Positions 32,770 through 45,464 of a stretch of 64,000 nt of DNA are shown here, piece after piece (position 1 is the stretch's first letter; each line of letters starts with the position of its first letter). The DNA comes from Takakia lepidozioides. Taxonomy: Eukaryota > Streptophyta > Takakiopsida > Takakiales > Takakiaceae. The DNA lies in NCBI GenBank assembly GCA_030704615.1, contig CM060733.1, forward strand, positions 72,292,001 through 72,356,000, written 5' to 3'. The position numbers were made by a program, and so were the translations under genes. Under the pieces are notes generated by a model. The model had not been told where the DNA came from, did not search any database, and worked only from the letters and a program-made list of their open reading frames with translations.

Positions 32770-35700
32770 AACGAAAGTCATTCGATTGGCCAACGGATGG
32801 TTGCCCATCCAAATGATTTTTGTTTGCTTTGAAACTTTGGCAATATGTTCAGTATATTGTCTCACATATCCCAAATTGATACTAGGTCAATCGAAATTCA
32901 TTCAATGGGCCAAGGACATGTTCACCTGTCATCCAATTTTGTTCATTGGAAAAAAAAAAAAAAAAAAAAAAACATTTCTCTCCTTAATGACGTTTTCACC
33001 ATTCAACCAATTTTGAAGTAAATCGAATATAAATGAATTTTAAATAAATAATTAGACTTGGAATGTCTATGATTGCGGGTTTCTGCTACGTAATGATTTT
33101 ATTTTTTACTCAATTTTGTTTTTTGAATTCAACCCTCGCACCACTATATCCCTGCAAAAATTTGGGCCAAACAAAATTTTAAAATAATAATAATAAAAAA
33201 CAAAAAAAATCGCTCACTATTGTAGAACTCTCTATGAGGAGTGCATGAAGTTGAAGACAAATGGACTTTGGACTACAAATGAGGGAAGAAATTGTGGTTT
33301 TGGGTCCAAATGACTTCCGTTGCCCATCCAAATGATTTTTGTTTGTTTTTGAAACTTTAACAATATGTTAAGTATACCGTCTCACAAGTCTCGGACTGAT
33401 ACGAGGTCAATCAAAATTCATTCAATGGGCCAGCGTATTGCTTTCAAACTTTGGCAGTGTACTGCATATACCATCCGAAAGGTCCCGGACAAATATGAAA
33501 TCAAACGAGATTCATTCAATGGACGATCAAACAATTGACCATCCAAATGACTTTTGTTTGCTTTCAAACTTTGCCATTGTACTGCACATACCATCCGAAA
33601 GGTCCCGGACAAATATGAGATCAAACCAGATTCATTCAATGGGCGATCGAACAATTGACCATCCAAATGATTTTTGTTTGATTTCAAACTTTGTCAGTGT
33701 ATTGCACATACCATCCAAAAGGTCCTGGACAAATATGAGATCAAACGAAATTCATTCAATGGGCGGTCGAAAAATTGACCATCCAAATGACTATTGTTTG
33801 CATTGAAATTTTGTCAATATACTCAGTATACCATGTAACAGGTCATGGACTAACATGAGATCAAACGAAATTCATTCAATGGGCGATCGAATGGTTGACC
33901 ATCCAAATGATTTTTTATTGCTTTGAAACTTTGCCAGTATGTTCAACATATCATGTCATAGGTGTCGGGCAAATATTAGATCAATCGAAAATCATTCAAA
34001 TCATTCAAATCATTTATCTTTTGCACCCCTAAGGATGCGTTCACCCTGTCATCCAATTTTGCTCTTTGTGAAAAAAAAAAAAAAACTCCTCTCATGGGTG
34101 AACAACTATTGCACCCATGGAACGGATGTGACTGAAGCTCAACTTTAGCCCGCATGTGCTTGAATATATGTGCAACACATGTGCAGAGATTCAACAAAAA
34201 AAAAAAAAAATGTCTCCCCAACGACGCACTCACCCTTAAACCAATTTTGAATTAAATCGATTTTAAATGAATTTAAAGTAAATAATTAGACTTAAAATGT
34301 CTATGATTGTGGGTTTCTGCTACGTAATGATTTTGTTTCTCGCTCATTCTACCCTCACACCTGTGCATCATTGCAAAAATTTGGACCAAATAAAAATGGA
34401 AAAAATAAAATAAAAAATCTTCTCTTTGCTCATTATTGCAGAACTCTCTATGAAGAGTGCATGATATGAAGAGTGCATGAAGTTGAAGACAAATCAACTT
34501 TGAAATGCAAATGAGGCGTGAAAATCGTGGTTTTGGGTCCTGACTTTTGTTCGCTCCCAAATTTTGCACGTACATTGCATATGCTATCGTTAAGCATATG
34601 GTTCAAGAATGGAGCAAAACAAAAATTCATGAGCAGACGAAAGACAGTCGAACAGGTCTCAGAGTAATATGCTATGAAAAGAAATTCGTTCGATGGGCCA
34701 ACGGATGGATGCCCATCCAAAGGATTTTTGTTTGCTTTGAAACTTTGCCAGCATGTCCAGTCCACCGTCTCACAGGTCCTGGACGAATACGACATCAATC
34801 CAAATTCATTCAATGGCCCAACGGACGGTTGCCCATCCAGATGATTGTTGTTTGCTTTCATACTTTGCCAGTATATTCAGTATACTATGTAATGGGTCCG
34901 AGAGTAATGTAAGATCAAACGAAATTCGTTTGATGGGCCAACGGATGGATGCCCATCCAAATGATTTTTGTTTGCTTTGAAACTTTGGGAGTATGTTCAT
35001 TATACCGTCTCACAAGTCCCAGAGTAATATGAGATGAAACGAAATTCATTCAATGGGCCAAGGACGCGTTCACCTCTCATCCAATTTTGTTCATTAGGAA
35101 AAAAAAATCATCTTATGGGTGAACGACTATTGCACCCACGGAACGGATGTGGTTCAACCTCAAATTTAGCCCGCATGTGCTTGAATATGTGTGTAATACA
35201 TGTACAGAGATTCAACCAAAAGAAAAAAACATTTGCCTCCCCAACAACGCACTCACCCTTAAACCAATTTTGAATTAAATTGATTTTAAATGAATTTTAA
35301 GTAAATAATTAGACTTAGAATGTCTATGATTGCGGGTTTCTGTTACGTAATGATTTTGTTTCTGGCTCAATTTTGTTCTGTGTATTCAACCCTCACACCT
35401 GTACATCTTTGCAAAAAATGGGGAAAAATAAAAATGGGGAAAAATAAATAAAATAAAATAAAAAATATTCTCTTTACTCACTATTGTAGAACTCTATGAA
35501 GAGTGCATGAAGTTGAAGACAAATCAACTTTGAAATGCAAACGAGGCGTGAAATCGTGGTTTTGGGTCCAAATGACTTTTGTTTGCTCCCAAATATTGCA
35601 CGCACATTGCATATACTGTCGTTAAGCATGTGGTTCAAGAATGGAGGAAAACAAAATTCATGAGCAGTCGAAACACAGTCGAATAGGTCCCAGAGTAATA

Positions 35701-36720
35701 CGCGATGAAAAGAAATTCGTTCGATCAACGGATGGATGCCCATCCAAAAGATTTTTGTTTGCTTTGAAACTTTGCCAGCATGTCTGGTCCACCGTCTCAC
35801 AGGTCCCGGATGAATATGACATCAATCCAAATTCATTCAATGGCCCAACGGACGATTGCTCATCCAGATGATTGTTGTTTGCTTACATACTTTGCCAGTA
35901 TGTTCAATATACCATGTAACGGGTCCCAAAGTAATTTGAGATCAAACGAAATTCGTTCGATGGGCTGACGGATGGATGCCCATCCAAATGATATTTGTTT
36001 GCTTTGAAACTTTGGGAGTATGTTCATTATACCGTCTCACAAGTCCCAGAGTAATATGAGATGAAACGAAATTCATTCAATGGGTCAAGGATGCGTTCAC
36101 CTCTCATCCAATTTTGTTCATTAGGAAAAAAGAATCATCTTATGGATGAACGGCTATTGCACCCATGGAACGGATGTGGTTCAACCTCAAATTTAGCCCG
36201 CATGTGCTTGAATATGTGTGTAACACATTTGTAGATATTCAACCAAAAACAAAAAAAACATTTGCCTCCCCAACGACGCACTCACCCTTAAACCAATCTA
36301 GAATTAAATCAATATTAAATTTATTTTAAGTAAATAATATTGTCTATGATTGCGGGTTTCTGCTACGTAATAATTTTATTTCTAGCTCAATTTTGTTCTG
36401 TGTATTCAACCTTCACACCTGTGCATCCTTGCAAAAAATTGGACCAAACAAAAATGAATAAGGTCTTCTCTTCGCTCACTATTGCAGTACTCTCTATGAA
36501 GAGTGAATGAATTTGAAGACAAATCAACTTTAGAGTGCAAATGAGGTACGAAAATCGTGGTTTTGGGTCCAAATGACTTCTGTTTGCTCCCAAATTTTGC
36601 AAGCACATTGCATATGCCGTCCTTAAGCATGTGGTTCAAGAATGGAGCAAAAACAAAATCATGAATAGGTGAAACGCAGTCCAACATGTACTAGAGTAAT
36701 ACAAGATTTGTCATGGTTTT
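32770..36720 (+). repeat. 120-bp satellite with about 1.0-1.2 kb higher-order repeat
   Basis: The block TTCATTCAATGGG recurs at 33,511, 33,631, 33,751 and 33,871, exactly 120 bp apart, with CCATCCAAATGATTTTTGTT in each unit. A separate block AATGTCTATGATTGCGGGTT recurs near 33,065, 34,297, 35,320 and 36,340, so monomers are grouped into units of about 1.0-1.2 kb that also contain poly(A) tracts. No coding capacity. Confidence 0.88.
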
Positions 36721-38230
36721 AGTCATGGTTAACTAGAATTACCTACTTCTAGTTAATTAGGACATTTTGGGTATTTATATTTATATTTTGTGTGTTGGAA
36801 CTTCATTTGGTCTCATATTCCAAGTAAGGTGTCAAGCCTCACTTGGGACATGGGGATAGGTTTTCCCCTTGTGAGTGTTGAGGAGGGCTCATCTTCTTGT
36901 AATTGAGCCCCCATGAGCCTCTCTCACCTCCATAGCTTTAGGTATTGAGAGGGAGTGTATTGAGGGCTTTGTAGGGTGGATTTCTTTAGCAAAGGTGCCT
37001 TTGGCTTGACTTAGTTTATGTGATAGAGTGGATTTCACTTGGAAGGACTAGGGCTTGTTCTTAGTGTGATTGCTTCATGATTTGAGAGCTTTCATTGTCT
37101 TCCATTTTTCTCATTTCTCATCTCTTATCACTACAAGAAGATCTCCTTATGCTTGTGAGTGCGGAGTGTAAGGATTAGTTTTGCACTTGGATGTCAAGGA
37201 AGTTGAGAGCTAAGAGAATTTAGCTCTTATATCACAAGGTTTGCAAGGGGTTGCAAGGAAAGGTGCTCGGGTGTTGCATGCACCAAGGAGTTGGAGAGCT
37301 TGAGTTCATAAAGCTCTTGAGTCACAAGATTTTGCAAGGATTGCAAAGAGAAAGTCTTGTGTGTGTGGAAGCAAATATTCTAGGTTTTCAGAATCCTTTA
37401 TATGCATTGTGGAGTCAATGGTCTGTGCCATGATTTGTGGAGAGCAACTAAAGGATTGTTATGCTCATTTCACTATCAATCTAGGGTTAAGCAAGTTCAA
37501 AGTGTAGATATTGTGGAAGAGAAGCCAAGGAGCTACATAGGCTTGGGCTTGAAGACAACAAGGGCAAGCACTTGGAGAGCACTAAGAAGCTCAAGAGGTT
37601 TTGAAAGGGAGTATGTGAAGAAATCTTCCAATCATGGTGGTGTGGAGCCAAGCCTAGGGCGCCATTGGAAGGGCTTGGAGAACATATGGTGGGAAATCCT
37701 TGAAGGGAGATCATCATTCAATGTATGCATAGCTTCACCCTAACTATGTAATGTGAAAAGAGGGGGAGGCAATACTTGGCTATTCATGCTTTGGGTAGTG
37801 TGAACTTTGTGGTGGATAGTTGACCAAGTAAGTGGTGCATGTGTGGAGCATGCTCTCTTGAGTTTGTACGTTCAAGTTTGAGAAGGGAGCTCTTGAACTA
37901 GCAAGAGGTGAAGGCCTTGAGATCCATTTGTGTATGAAGTGGAGAGGTGTTGATTCATGTTATAAGGAAGGAGAGCAACACATAGGTCAAAGAGGTCATG
38001 GAATATGCATTCAAATGACCAAGGGGAGCACATGGATGATGGATTAGTGCAAGACCCCAAATGAAGCATATGGCGTGAGAGTGGGATCCAAGGCGGATTG
38101 CTTAGGGAGCATTATTGTAAATGACAAGCATTGCTCCTACACATTGAGAAAAAAAAAGGTGGAAGCATTGCCGAAGCAAGCGTAACTTATGGTGTCACTT
38201 GACCCAGTAGGGCTACTGTCTTCCGGTAGG
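36721..38230. other. Unclassified non-coding DNA
   Basis: Starts TGTCATGGTTTTAGTCATGG and is rich in AAG/GGA words. No LTR pair, reverse transcriptase or host gene was recognised. ORFs of 60-113 codons show no domain. Confidence 0.4.
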
Positions 38231-38249
38231 AAGGTGGACACCTTTGTAA

Positions 38250-38330
38250 CAACCAACAGGGTGGTTTGAACCCACAACCATTCGTAAGAGGGTATATGCC
38301 CTTACCACTTGGCTACATGTTGGTTGTTTA
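38250..38330 (-). repeat. tRNA-like sequence (SINE head or decayed tRNA)
   Basis: On the minus strand a box A-like TAGCCAAGTGGTAAGG and a box B-like GGGTTCAAACC are present, and outer 8-mers AACCAACA and TGTTGGTT pair like an acceptor stem. The T-stem pairs poorly, so a functional tRNA is unlikely; a tRNA-derived SINE head is more likely. Confidence 0.5.
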
Positions 38331-38629
38331 CACATTGGGATAATTTGTGTTGATTTGGAGCAATTGTCAAGTGATGAGGAGACAAATGCATGATTGCTCG
38401 GCAATGGAGACATGGTAGTTTGCAATCAAATCCCAAGGACTAGAATGGGGATTGATTTGGTGGCCAATGACTTGTAAGTTGAGTTGGACCACTCTTGGTT
38501 GCACATTGAGGTGGAAGAGAGCAAGAAGATGTCTCTTATCACCACCTAGAGACCATATTTTGCTTGAGTAGAAACATGAAATCAAGGACAACTTGCATTT
38601 TAGCTCTGCATTACAAACCCTAGTACTAT

Positions 38630-38940
38630 ATGCTCAGACTATACCTCTGTTAGTATACCAAACAGGAGCTTGTCCCTCTGACTATACCTTTACTGAGGTA
38701 TCACCATATATGAACCCTAATCTGAGACTATACCTCTGTTAGTATACCAAACAGGAGCTTGTCCCTTTTACTATACCTCTGTTGAGGTATCACCATATAT
38801 GAACCCTAATCTCAGACTATACCTCTGTTAGTATACCAAACAAAACCCTTATTCTTAGACAATACCTCTGTAAAGGTATCATTAATATAAGGGACCCTAG
38901 CAACCTCAGACTATACCTCTGTTAAGGTATCAACATTGAA
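38630..38940 (+). repeat. 88-90-bp tandem repeat
   Basis: GACTATACCTCTGTTAGTAT recurs near 38,637, 38,725 and 38,815, with partial units at about 38,860 and 38,908. Confidence 0.8.
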
Positions 38941-38954
38941 AGGATTAATGAAAT

Positions 38955-39120
38955 TTAAGGGCCTTTGGAGGATTGTTTGGAGGATATTTGAGGGCCCTTG
39001 GAGGATTGTTTGGAGGATCTTTGGGGTCCTTGGAGGAGTATTGGAGGACCCTTCGAGGAGCTTTGGTGGACAATGTTGAAAAGCTCTTGAAGGATTGATT
39101 GAGGGATATTTGAAGGATAC
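38955..39120 (+). repeat. GGAGGA-rich simple repeat
   Basis: Repeated TTTGGAGGAT/TTGGAGGA words in about 11-30-bp steps. Minus-strand ORFs here are rich in P, S and K for that reason only. Confidence 0.7.
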
Positions 39121-39149
39121 TTTCTACGACCATCCAAGCGGAGGATTAC

Positions 39150-39979
39150 TATTTCATGAGCAGAAACCATGAGCCATGAGCCATGAGCCGCATGAGCCGC
39201 ATGAGCGGTGAGCCGAAGTCTAAGACACGCGGATTTCATGAGCGGACTCCTCCAAATTTGGAAATGCGGCAGATTAAACAAGTATTAAAATAATAGTTTT
39301 TTAATTTGACCTTGCCGTTTTTGGAAGTTCCACATGCTGTAATGCGGCGAAGATATGTCGTCAGTAACAAGTCTGCTCATGGTTTTTTAGATCCGCTCAT
39401 GGAAATGAGTGACCGTACAACGAGAAATCCAGTATACCACGGCAAAAGGACGTCGCATACTGGCCTGTATAGAGTATTCCGCGGTTTTACATGCCTTAAC
39501 ATTGGAATGAAGGTGACCCTTTTGCCGCGATTGAACCAATAGAGTCTGCAGTACTTCACAATTCTGTCATCTTCGGGTATTCGGCGGGAAAGGTTTGTGA
39601 CTCAACTGGGAAATGCGGTGCCGCATTAGGGTTCGCACGTGCAAAATTTCTGGGCGGTTTGGTGTTGGCGAAGGCCGCATCTACCAGTACCTACGACGTT
39701 ACTTGGAAATGCAGCGCCGCATTTCCTTGCCGGGGGTCGAATGAGGAAAGCAAAGTTTGAGAGAGCAGAAAAACAAGAACCCTCCAACACACAAAAATAC
39801 ATGCACGTGGAAACACAAGTGAATGACATAGTATTATCTTAGTTCGAGCAAAACAGGTTACTGGTAGGCAAGACATAAGTCGGACCTTTCTGTGGCCAGA
39901 GTCAGAGCTACTTGCAGCAGTACAGTTCTACTATCCGAAAAGGATGGGCGTACCATTGTGTTGGGACCGCAAGCCAAGC
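39150..39979. mobile_element. Terminal region of the right giant-transposon copy
   Basis: CATGAGC repeats at 39,157-39,245 and inverted GCTCATG at 39,374 and 39,394 are followed inward by a half palindrome (39,259) and two palindromes (about 39,610 and 39,706) before the 3' end of gene A. The exact element end is not proven. Confidence 0.45.
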
Positions 39980-42900
39980 TCACTGGTCCCCTGGATCCAT
40001 ATTCAGAAGAGTGTGCACCTCTTGGGGGCTCAACCTTGGTGCATGTATGAAGTGATGAGTTGTGGAATTACACCGGAGTCTCTTTAGGTACACGTGGTAC
40101 AGGCTTGCAAGGGCAGTATGATGCCCCCTCGTTCGCCATGATCTGGAAGTCAGTGCAATTGCAGGTGGGTAATTCTGAAATGGTGATGGTGTACACCTCA
40201 TTGCAAACAGTTGAGCCTGCCGTGGCCATTTGATACACATGCCCGAAGCCTGGTGGGGGCACTTCTGTCGAGCTCTGGATTGTACAGTTCATCCGAAGTA
40301 CATTCCCCATCCTTGTCTCGTTCACTTTTGAGGGAGGTCGCCGCCGTTTCGGTTTCCCCCAACGGTGTGTAGGATGCTTAGAGCTGTCGCGTCCCATTGT
40401 TCTTGCTCTCACAGGGGTCGGTGGTGGAGGCTGTGGAAGCGGAAATGGTTGTCTGCGGACGTCAGTGCGCTGCACCATCCGAAATCTTGCGGCAGTAAGG
40501 GCGTCGGCCTCAACCTGACTCAGATTGCAGCCTGGTTCCACCGGCCACACCGGGGGAGCCTCTGGCATTGTTTGTATGCCGTACTTGGGCTTTCCATACA
40601 CGCAAGTCATAATGTCGTGCTTGTAGAACCAGAACTGGGTGGTTGTCGCCTCCGCAAACTTTGCATGGACAAATCTTCCTGTAAAAGTAGGAGCAGGGAC
40701 AGCCCCATCTGGATTCCTCCTTATTATCTCTAAACAACGTTGCCGTGTATCCACTTGAATTGCGGAACACTTGCCTCGAAACGACGGCTTTGTGCGAGCA
40801 ATTCTCCACTATGACGCAGACACAGTCGTCTCCACAATGGCTTGGCCATACTGCGTAATAGCGGGCGGAATCTGGGGCAAGCGAGCGGTGGGAATTTCTC
40901 GCACGGAATCCCTGCTTGAAGGCGATGGCGATCTGGAATTTCTTGGGCTTCCACTGCTGGAAGACACATTGTACGGCAACATGACGGGACCTCGAGGTGT
41001 TGTTCGAATGTTCTTGTCGGATCTCCAGGAATCCTCTTCGCACCCGGGTTCCTCTTCAATCCTCCGCCTCACAGGGCGAGTACGGACGTCCCCCTCTAGG
41101 TGTTCACCTCTGCGGTACAGAGGCGTCCCTTTGATCTTCTCTCGCAATGTTGTCGCCCATTTCAGTGGATTCTTCGACCTCGAAGCTGTTCGTACCAACA
41201 ATTCCTCCCTGTCCGGCCCAAAGCCCCATTGTTTCCCGCTCAGGAACTTGTAGTACGTGGCTTGCTGCATGATTGCTCTGTCAATGTCCTCCGTTGTGGC
41301 CACTACATCCACCAAATGTGCGGCAGAAGACGCTCGCCAAGAGGAGTGGACTGATTCTGCCATATTCATGTTCGGCATGTCCGTGTCGGAATCCAAGCAC
41401 CGCTCCTACAAGGACACAAACAATGGTGAAGGACCAATGGAAAGGTCCGTAATAGAAAGACAATTGCACGAAAATGACAGCATCATACCTCCCGCATGTA
41501 CTGTCCGAACTGTCGATACCGGAAATGCCACCACCCCAACCAGCTGTGCACGGCTCCCAGATTGGTTGTCTCCACTGCACCTGACGTGTTCCACCAAGCC
41601 TCGATGATAGCAAACTTAACCTCCGCGTCATCAAATGTGGGTGCATCCTTCCACGCCGTACAAAGGACACGGTGTTCAGCCTGGAATGAGCTAGCAACAA
41701 ATTTGGTAGTGTAGTGAGATAGACTCTGCATCTAATGGAATCCACATGATCTCTCTTTCCCCTCCATTGGAACATTGGGGTCCTCACCGTACACACGCCG
41801 CACCGCTGCCCAGTTGGCTTGAGCGTTGTCTGCCATGAATCCCCTGAAATTGGGCTCTGCCAATCCCGCCCTTGCCATCTGCTCATTTATGCCCTCCCAC
41901 AGATGCATCTCCGACTGTGTCCCCTCCCCTTTCATCTCGCAGATTGCAATCGTCATGAGTCTCTTAGAGTGATAGTCATAAACATGCGCACCCATAGTCA
42001 CCCACTGATGGTTTGTAATTCGCTTGATGTGATCAAACATCACCCAAGCATTCGACAAGTTTCCAGTTGTCATGCGAGTGACCAAGTCGACTTCACTCCC
42101 AGGCCCACACGTCAACATTTTAAAAATGTAACAACGATCAGATTCGCTGCCTTGCCCTGGAAACCTGCTACCTTGGATGTAGTCATATCCAGTCATTCGT
42201 TTCACCTCCAGGATTGAGTGCATGTCCGACCCCCGGCCGAACTCCTGCTTGCAAGATACAATGTGATTCCGCACATTTGGACTACAAACGTGCGAGACGG
42301 ACTCCAACAGGTCAAGCATCTCCTCTTCGTTCAAGGGCACTTGGTCTGAACCATCTTCACACATGATTTTGCCAAGAGCAATCTTGTGGGCTGCCTTCAG
42401 CTGAATCTGCTTTGGTCTGGCTCCGGGGCTCAATTTCACCTCCTCTTTTATGATGTCGTGTGCTTCCTGCACAGCCTCATGCATGTTGCCTCACGTCATG
42501 CTTTCGATCCATGTCTGTTAACATCCTTGAGGCTTTGTTTGACGAAGTAACAGGTGGAAACTCGAAGATGACATTGCCATCAACTTTGGGAGGCAGATAC
42601 GTTACCTTCCTGACTGGAAATTTGGCATAGTCGAGAGCAGCCAGCTCGGAGCGAGAACCATCGAGGTGATGTTGTCGTAGGAGCTGCACAATGGACCGGT
42701 TTGGAGTTATGCTCGAGGGTACATGTGTAGCACCTGCAGAGACGTCCATGTCGGATTTGAACGACCATGTGGAGGACATGGGGACCTCAATGCACTCATC
42801 TTCCTCGTCGGAAATGTCGAATACGTCCACACGAGAAGCTATGGAGGGTCTTGACGGTCCAGGTGAGGAATGATTATCGTTGCATACCTCTCTGTTGGCA

Positions 42901-43242
42901 GTGGCCGCCTGTCGGTTTCCCGACTCCTTTGTGGATGGTGTGGGCAGCGACTGATTCGAAAAGGGAATGGGCATTCCCACAGCTTGGTACAGGATGGTGT
43001 CTGATGGGGGTACCGTGCCATTCGATTCCGCAACCTCCGTCGTCACCTAGCACGACAATGGTCTCGTCAACCTGTCCAGGAACATCCTTCCTTTCTTCTT
43101 CCAAATAAACTGTGCCCGGTTTGAGCTTGAATTTGGAACAAAGGTAAGTTTCAGTCATTCTGCAAAGTCCTCCCTCGTTTGGGATCCAGGCTCTCCCAAG
43201 TTGCGGAGGACAGCAAACTATAGCATAGGAATTCGGAGCCAT
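39980..43242 (-). pseudogene. Gene A, right copy: MULE-like transposase with SWIM finger, zinc-binding region deleted
   Basis: The start is the methionine of MAPNSYAIVCCPP at 43,242. A one-base insertion near 43,010 (CACGGTACC; left has CACGTACC) shifts the frame. Downstream the frame runs to 42,495, where about 340 bp present on the left (13,759-14,094) is missing, removing the Cys/His region. The MULE-like core follows (42,480-41,500: WVTMGAHVYD, FRGFMADNAQANW, GFH), then an intron 41,406-41,488 and a charged exon. At the C-terminus a SWIM-type pattern CNCTDFQ...YCPCK (about 40,165-40,105) should continue into a His-containing stretch; a one-base shift puts LYHVYLKRLRC in another frame, ending at the stop 39,980-39,982. 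SWIM fingers are usual in MULE transposases. Inactive as it stands. Confidence 0.75.
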
Positions 43243-43636
43243 CAAACACCGCACGAAGTTGGCAAGTGCAAGGTTCAGGATAGCGACAGACCAAGGCTCA
43301 CAGACACCATCTAAGTTGGATCTGCAGAGTCCATCGACGATTGGAAGTCGCACATTGAAGTGGAAAGTATTGTTTCAAGCTACATGCATGAAGGTGGGAG
43401 GTGTGATTCCATATCCACTAAGTATGACAATGATGGCCGATTCGGCGATGAAATAACATCTCCTCACAGTTTCTCCTGAGGGTGGATCAACCAGTATTCG
43501 CGGTGCAGACATGAACGTTCGCACTGACAAGAGCCAGGACTGTTAGTTAAAACGGTTAGACAACCAAATTGTGCTCATTAAGAAAGACCACACTTGTGTT
43601 GTTTCGGAACAATGCAACCCATTGCACATTGCTGAA

Positions 43637-45464
43637 TGGGAATGCGGTCCCGCATCTCAGTTCGACATCATCCTCTCGTTGATTGTGATCGGAACTGCGG
43701 CACCACATTTCCGTCAATAGGGAAACCAAAATACTGGTGCAACGGAAATGCGGTACCAAATTTCAGTCCACTGTAAAAGCAGGCCCATGGAAGAACGGAA
43801 ATGCGGTATTGCATTTAGGTCCAACGAGACTAGGAACACACGGTAGAAAATAATAGCGACAGCGCATTGTCATCGACTAGGACACTTTGGATAAGCAGCA
43901 ACGGAAATGCGGTGCCGAATTTCCGTCCGGTCTATTTCAATGGAATCCAGTGGACGGAAATGAGGTTCCGCATTTCCGTCCGGTGTGCTACTTTCGATTG
44001 CTGTTGAACGGAAATACGGCGCCGCATTTTCGTTTTACATCTTAGTCATGCACCAGTGCGACGGAAATGCGGCACCACATTTCCGTCCGGGGGAAACCTT
44101 TATACTCTCCAGAACGGAAATGCGGTGCCGCATTTCCGTCCAACAAGTACGGTATGTGACAACGGAACGGAAATGCGGTACCGCTTTTCCGTTCTGATTG
44201 AAAATCATGAACCACTGGAACTGAAATGCGGCACAGCATTTCCGTCCGATTCGCACCTTCCGACATTCCACAACGGAAAATGAGGCGCCGCATTTCCGTT
44301 TTGTATCTCAGGCATGGAGCTGTGGGAGGGAAATGCGGCACCGCATTTCTGTCCGGGTGAGACCTTCATACTCTCCAGAACGGAAATGCGGCACGACATT
44401 TCCGTTCAACAACTAAGGTATGTGAAGGTGGAACGGAAATGCGCTACAACATTTCTGTTCTGATTGAAAATCATAAACCACTGGAACTGAAAATGCGGCA
44501 CAACATTTCCGTCCGAGTTGCACCTTCCGATATTCCACAACGGAAATTCGGCGCCGCATTTCCGTTTTGTATCTCAGGCATGGAGCTGTGGGAGGGAAAT
44601 GCGGCACCGCATTTCCGTTCGGGTGAGACCTTCATACTCTCCAGAACGTAAATGCGGCACAGCATTTCCGTTCAACAACTAAGGTATGTGAAGGTGGAAC
44701 GGAAATGCGGTACCGCATTTCCGTTCTGATTGAAAATCATGAACCACTGGAACTGAAATGCGGCACCGCATTTCCGTCCGAGTCGCACCTTCCGACATTC
44801 CAGAAAGGAAATGCGGCGCCGCATTTCCGTTTTCTATCTGTGGCATGGAGCTGTGGGAGGGAAATGCGGCACCGCATTTCCGTCCAGGGGAGACCTTCAT
44901 ACTCTCCAGAACGGAAATGCGGTACCGCATTTCCGTTCGGACTGAAAATCGTGAACCACCGGAACTGAAATGCGGCACCGCATTTCCGTCCGAGTCGCAC
45001 CTTCCGACATTCCAAAACGGAAATGCGGCGCCGCATTTTCGTTTTGTATCTGAGGCATGGAGCTGTGGGACGGAAATGCGGCACCGCATTTCCGTCCGGG
45101 GGAGACCTTCATATTCTTCAGAACGGAAATGCGGTACCGCATTTCCGTTTTGACTGAAAATCGTGAACCACCGGAACTAAAATCCGGCACCGCATTTCCG
45201 TCCGAGTCGCACATTCCGACATTCCGGAACGGAAATGCGGCGCCGCATTTCCGTTTTGTATCTCAGGCATGGAACTGTGGGACGGAAATGCAGTGCCGCA
45301 TTTCCATCCGTGTGAGACCTTCATACTCTCCAGACCGGAAATGCGGCACCGCATTTCCGTTCAACAACTAAGGTATGTGAAGGTAGAACGGAAATGCAGT
45401 GCCGCATTTTCGTCCAACAAGTACGGTATGTGGTACTTAACGGAAATGCGGCGCCGCATTTGCG
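43637..45464. repeat. Central palindrome array, right copy, 53-bp period (about 35 units)
   Basis: Same palindrome family as the left array, in inverted orientation. Starts 43,691, 43,744, 43,797 and 44,701, 44,754, 44,807, 44,860, 44,913 are exactly 53 bp apart. Spacer types differ in abundance from the left copy: GTCCGAGTCGCACCTTCC..., GTTTTGTATCTCAGGC... and GTTCTGATTGAAAATC... are expanded here. Degenerate units continue to about 45,540. Confidence 0.95.
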
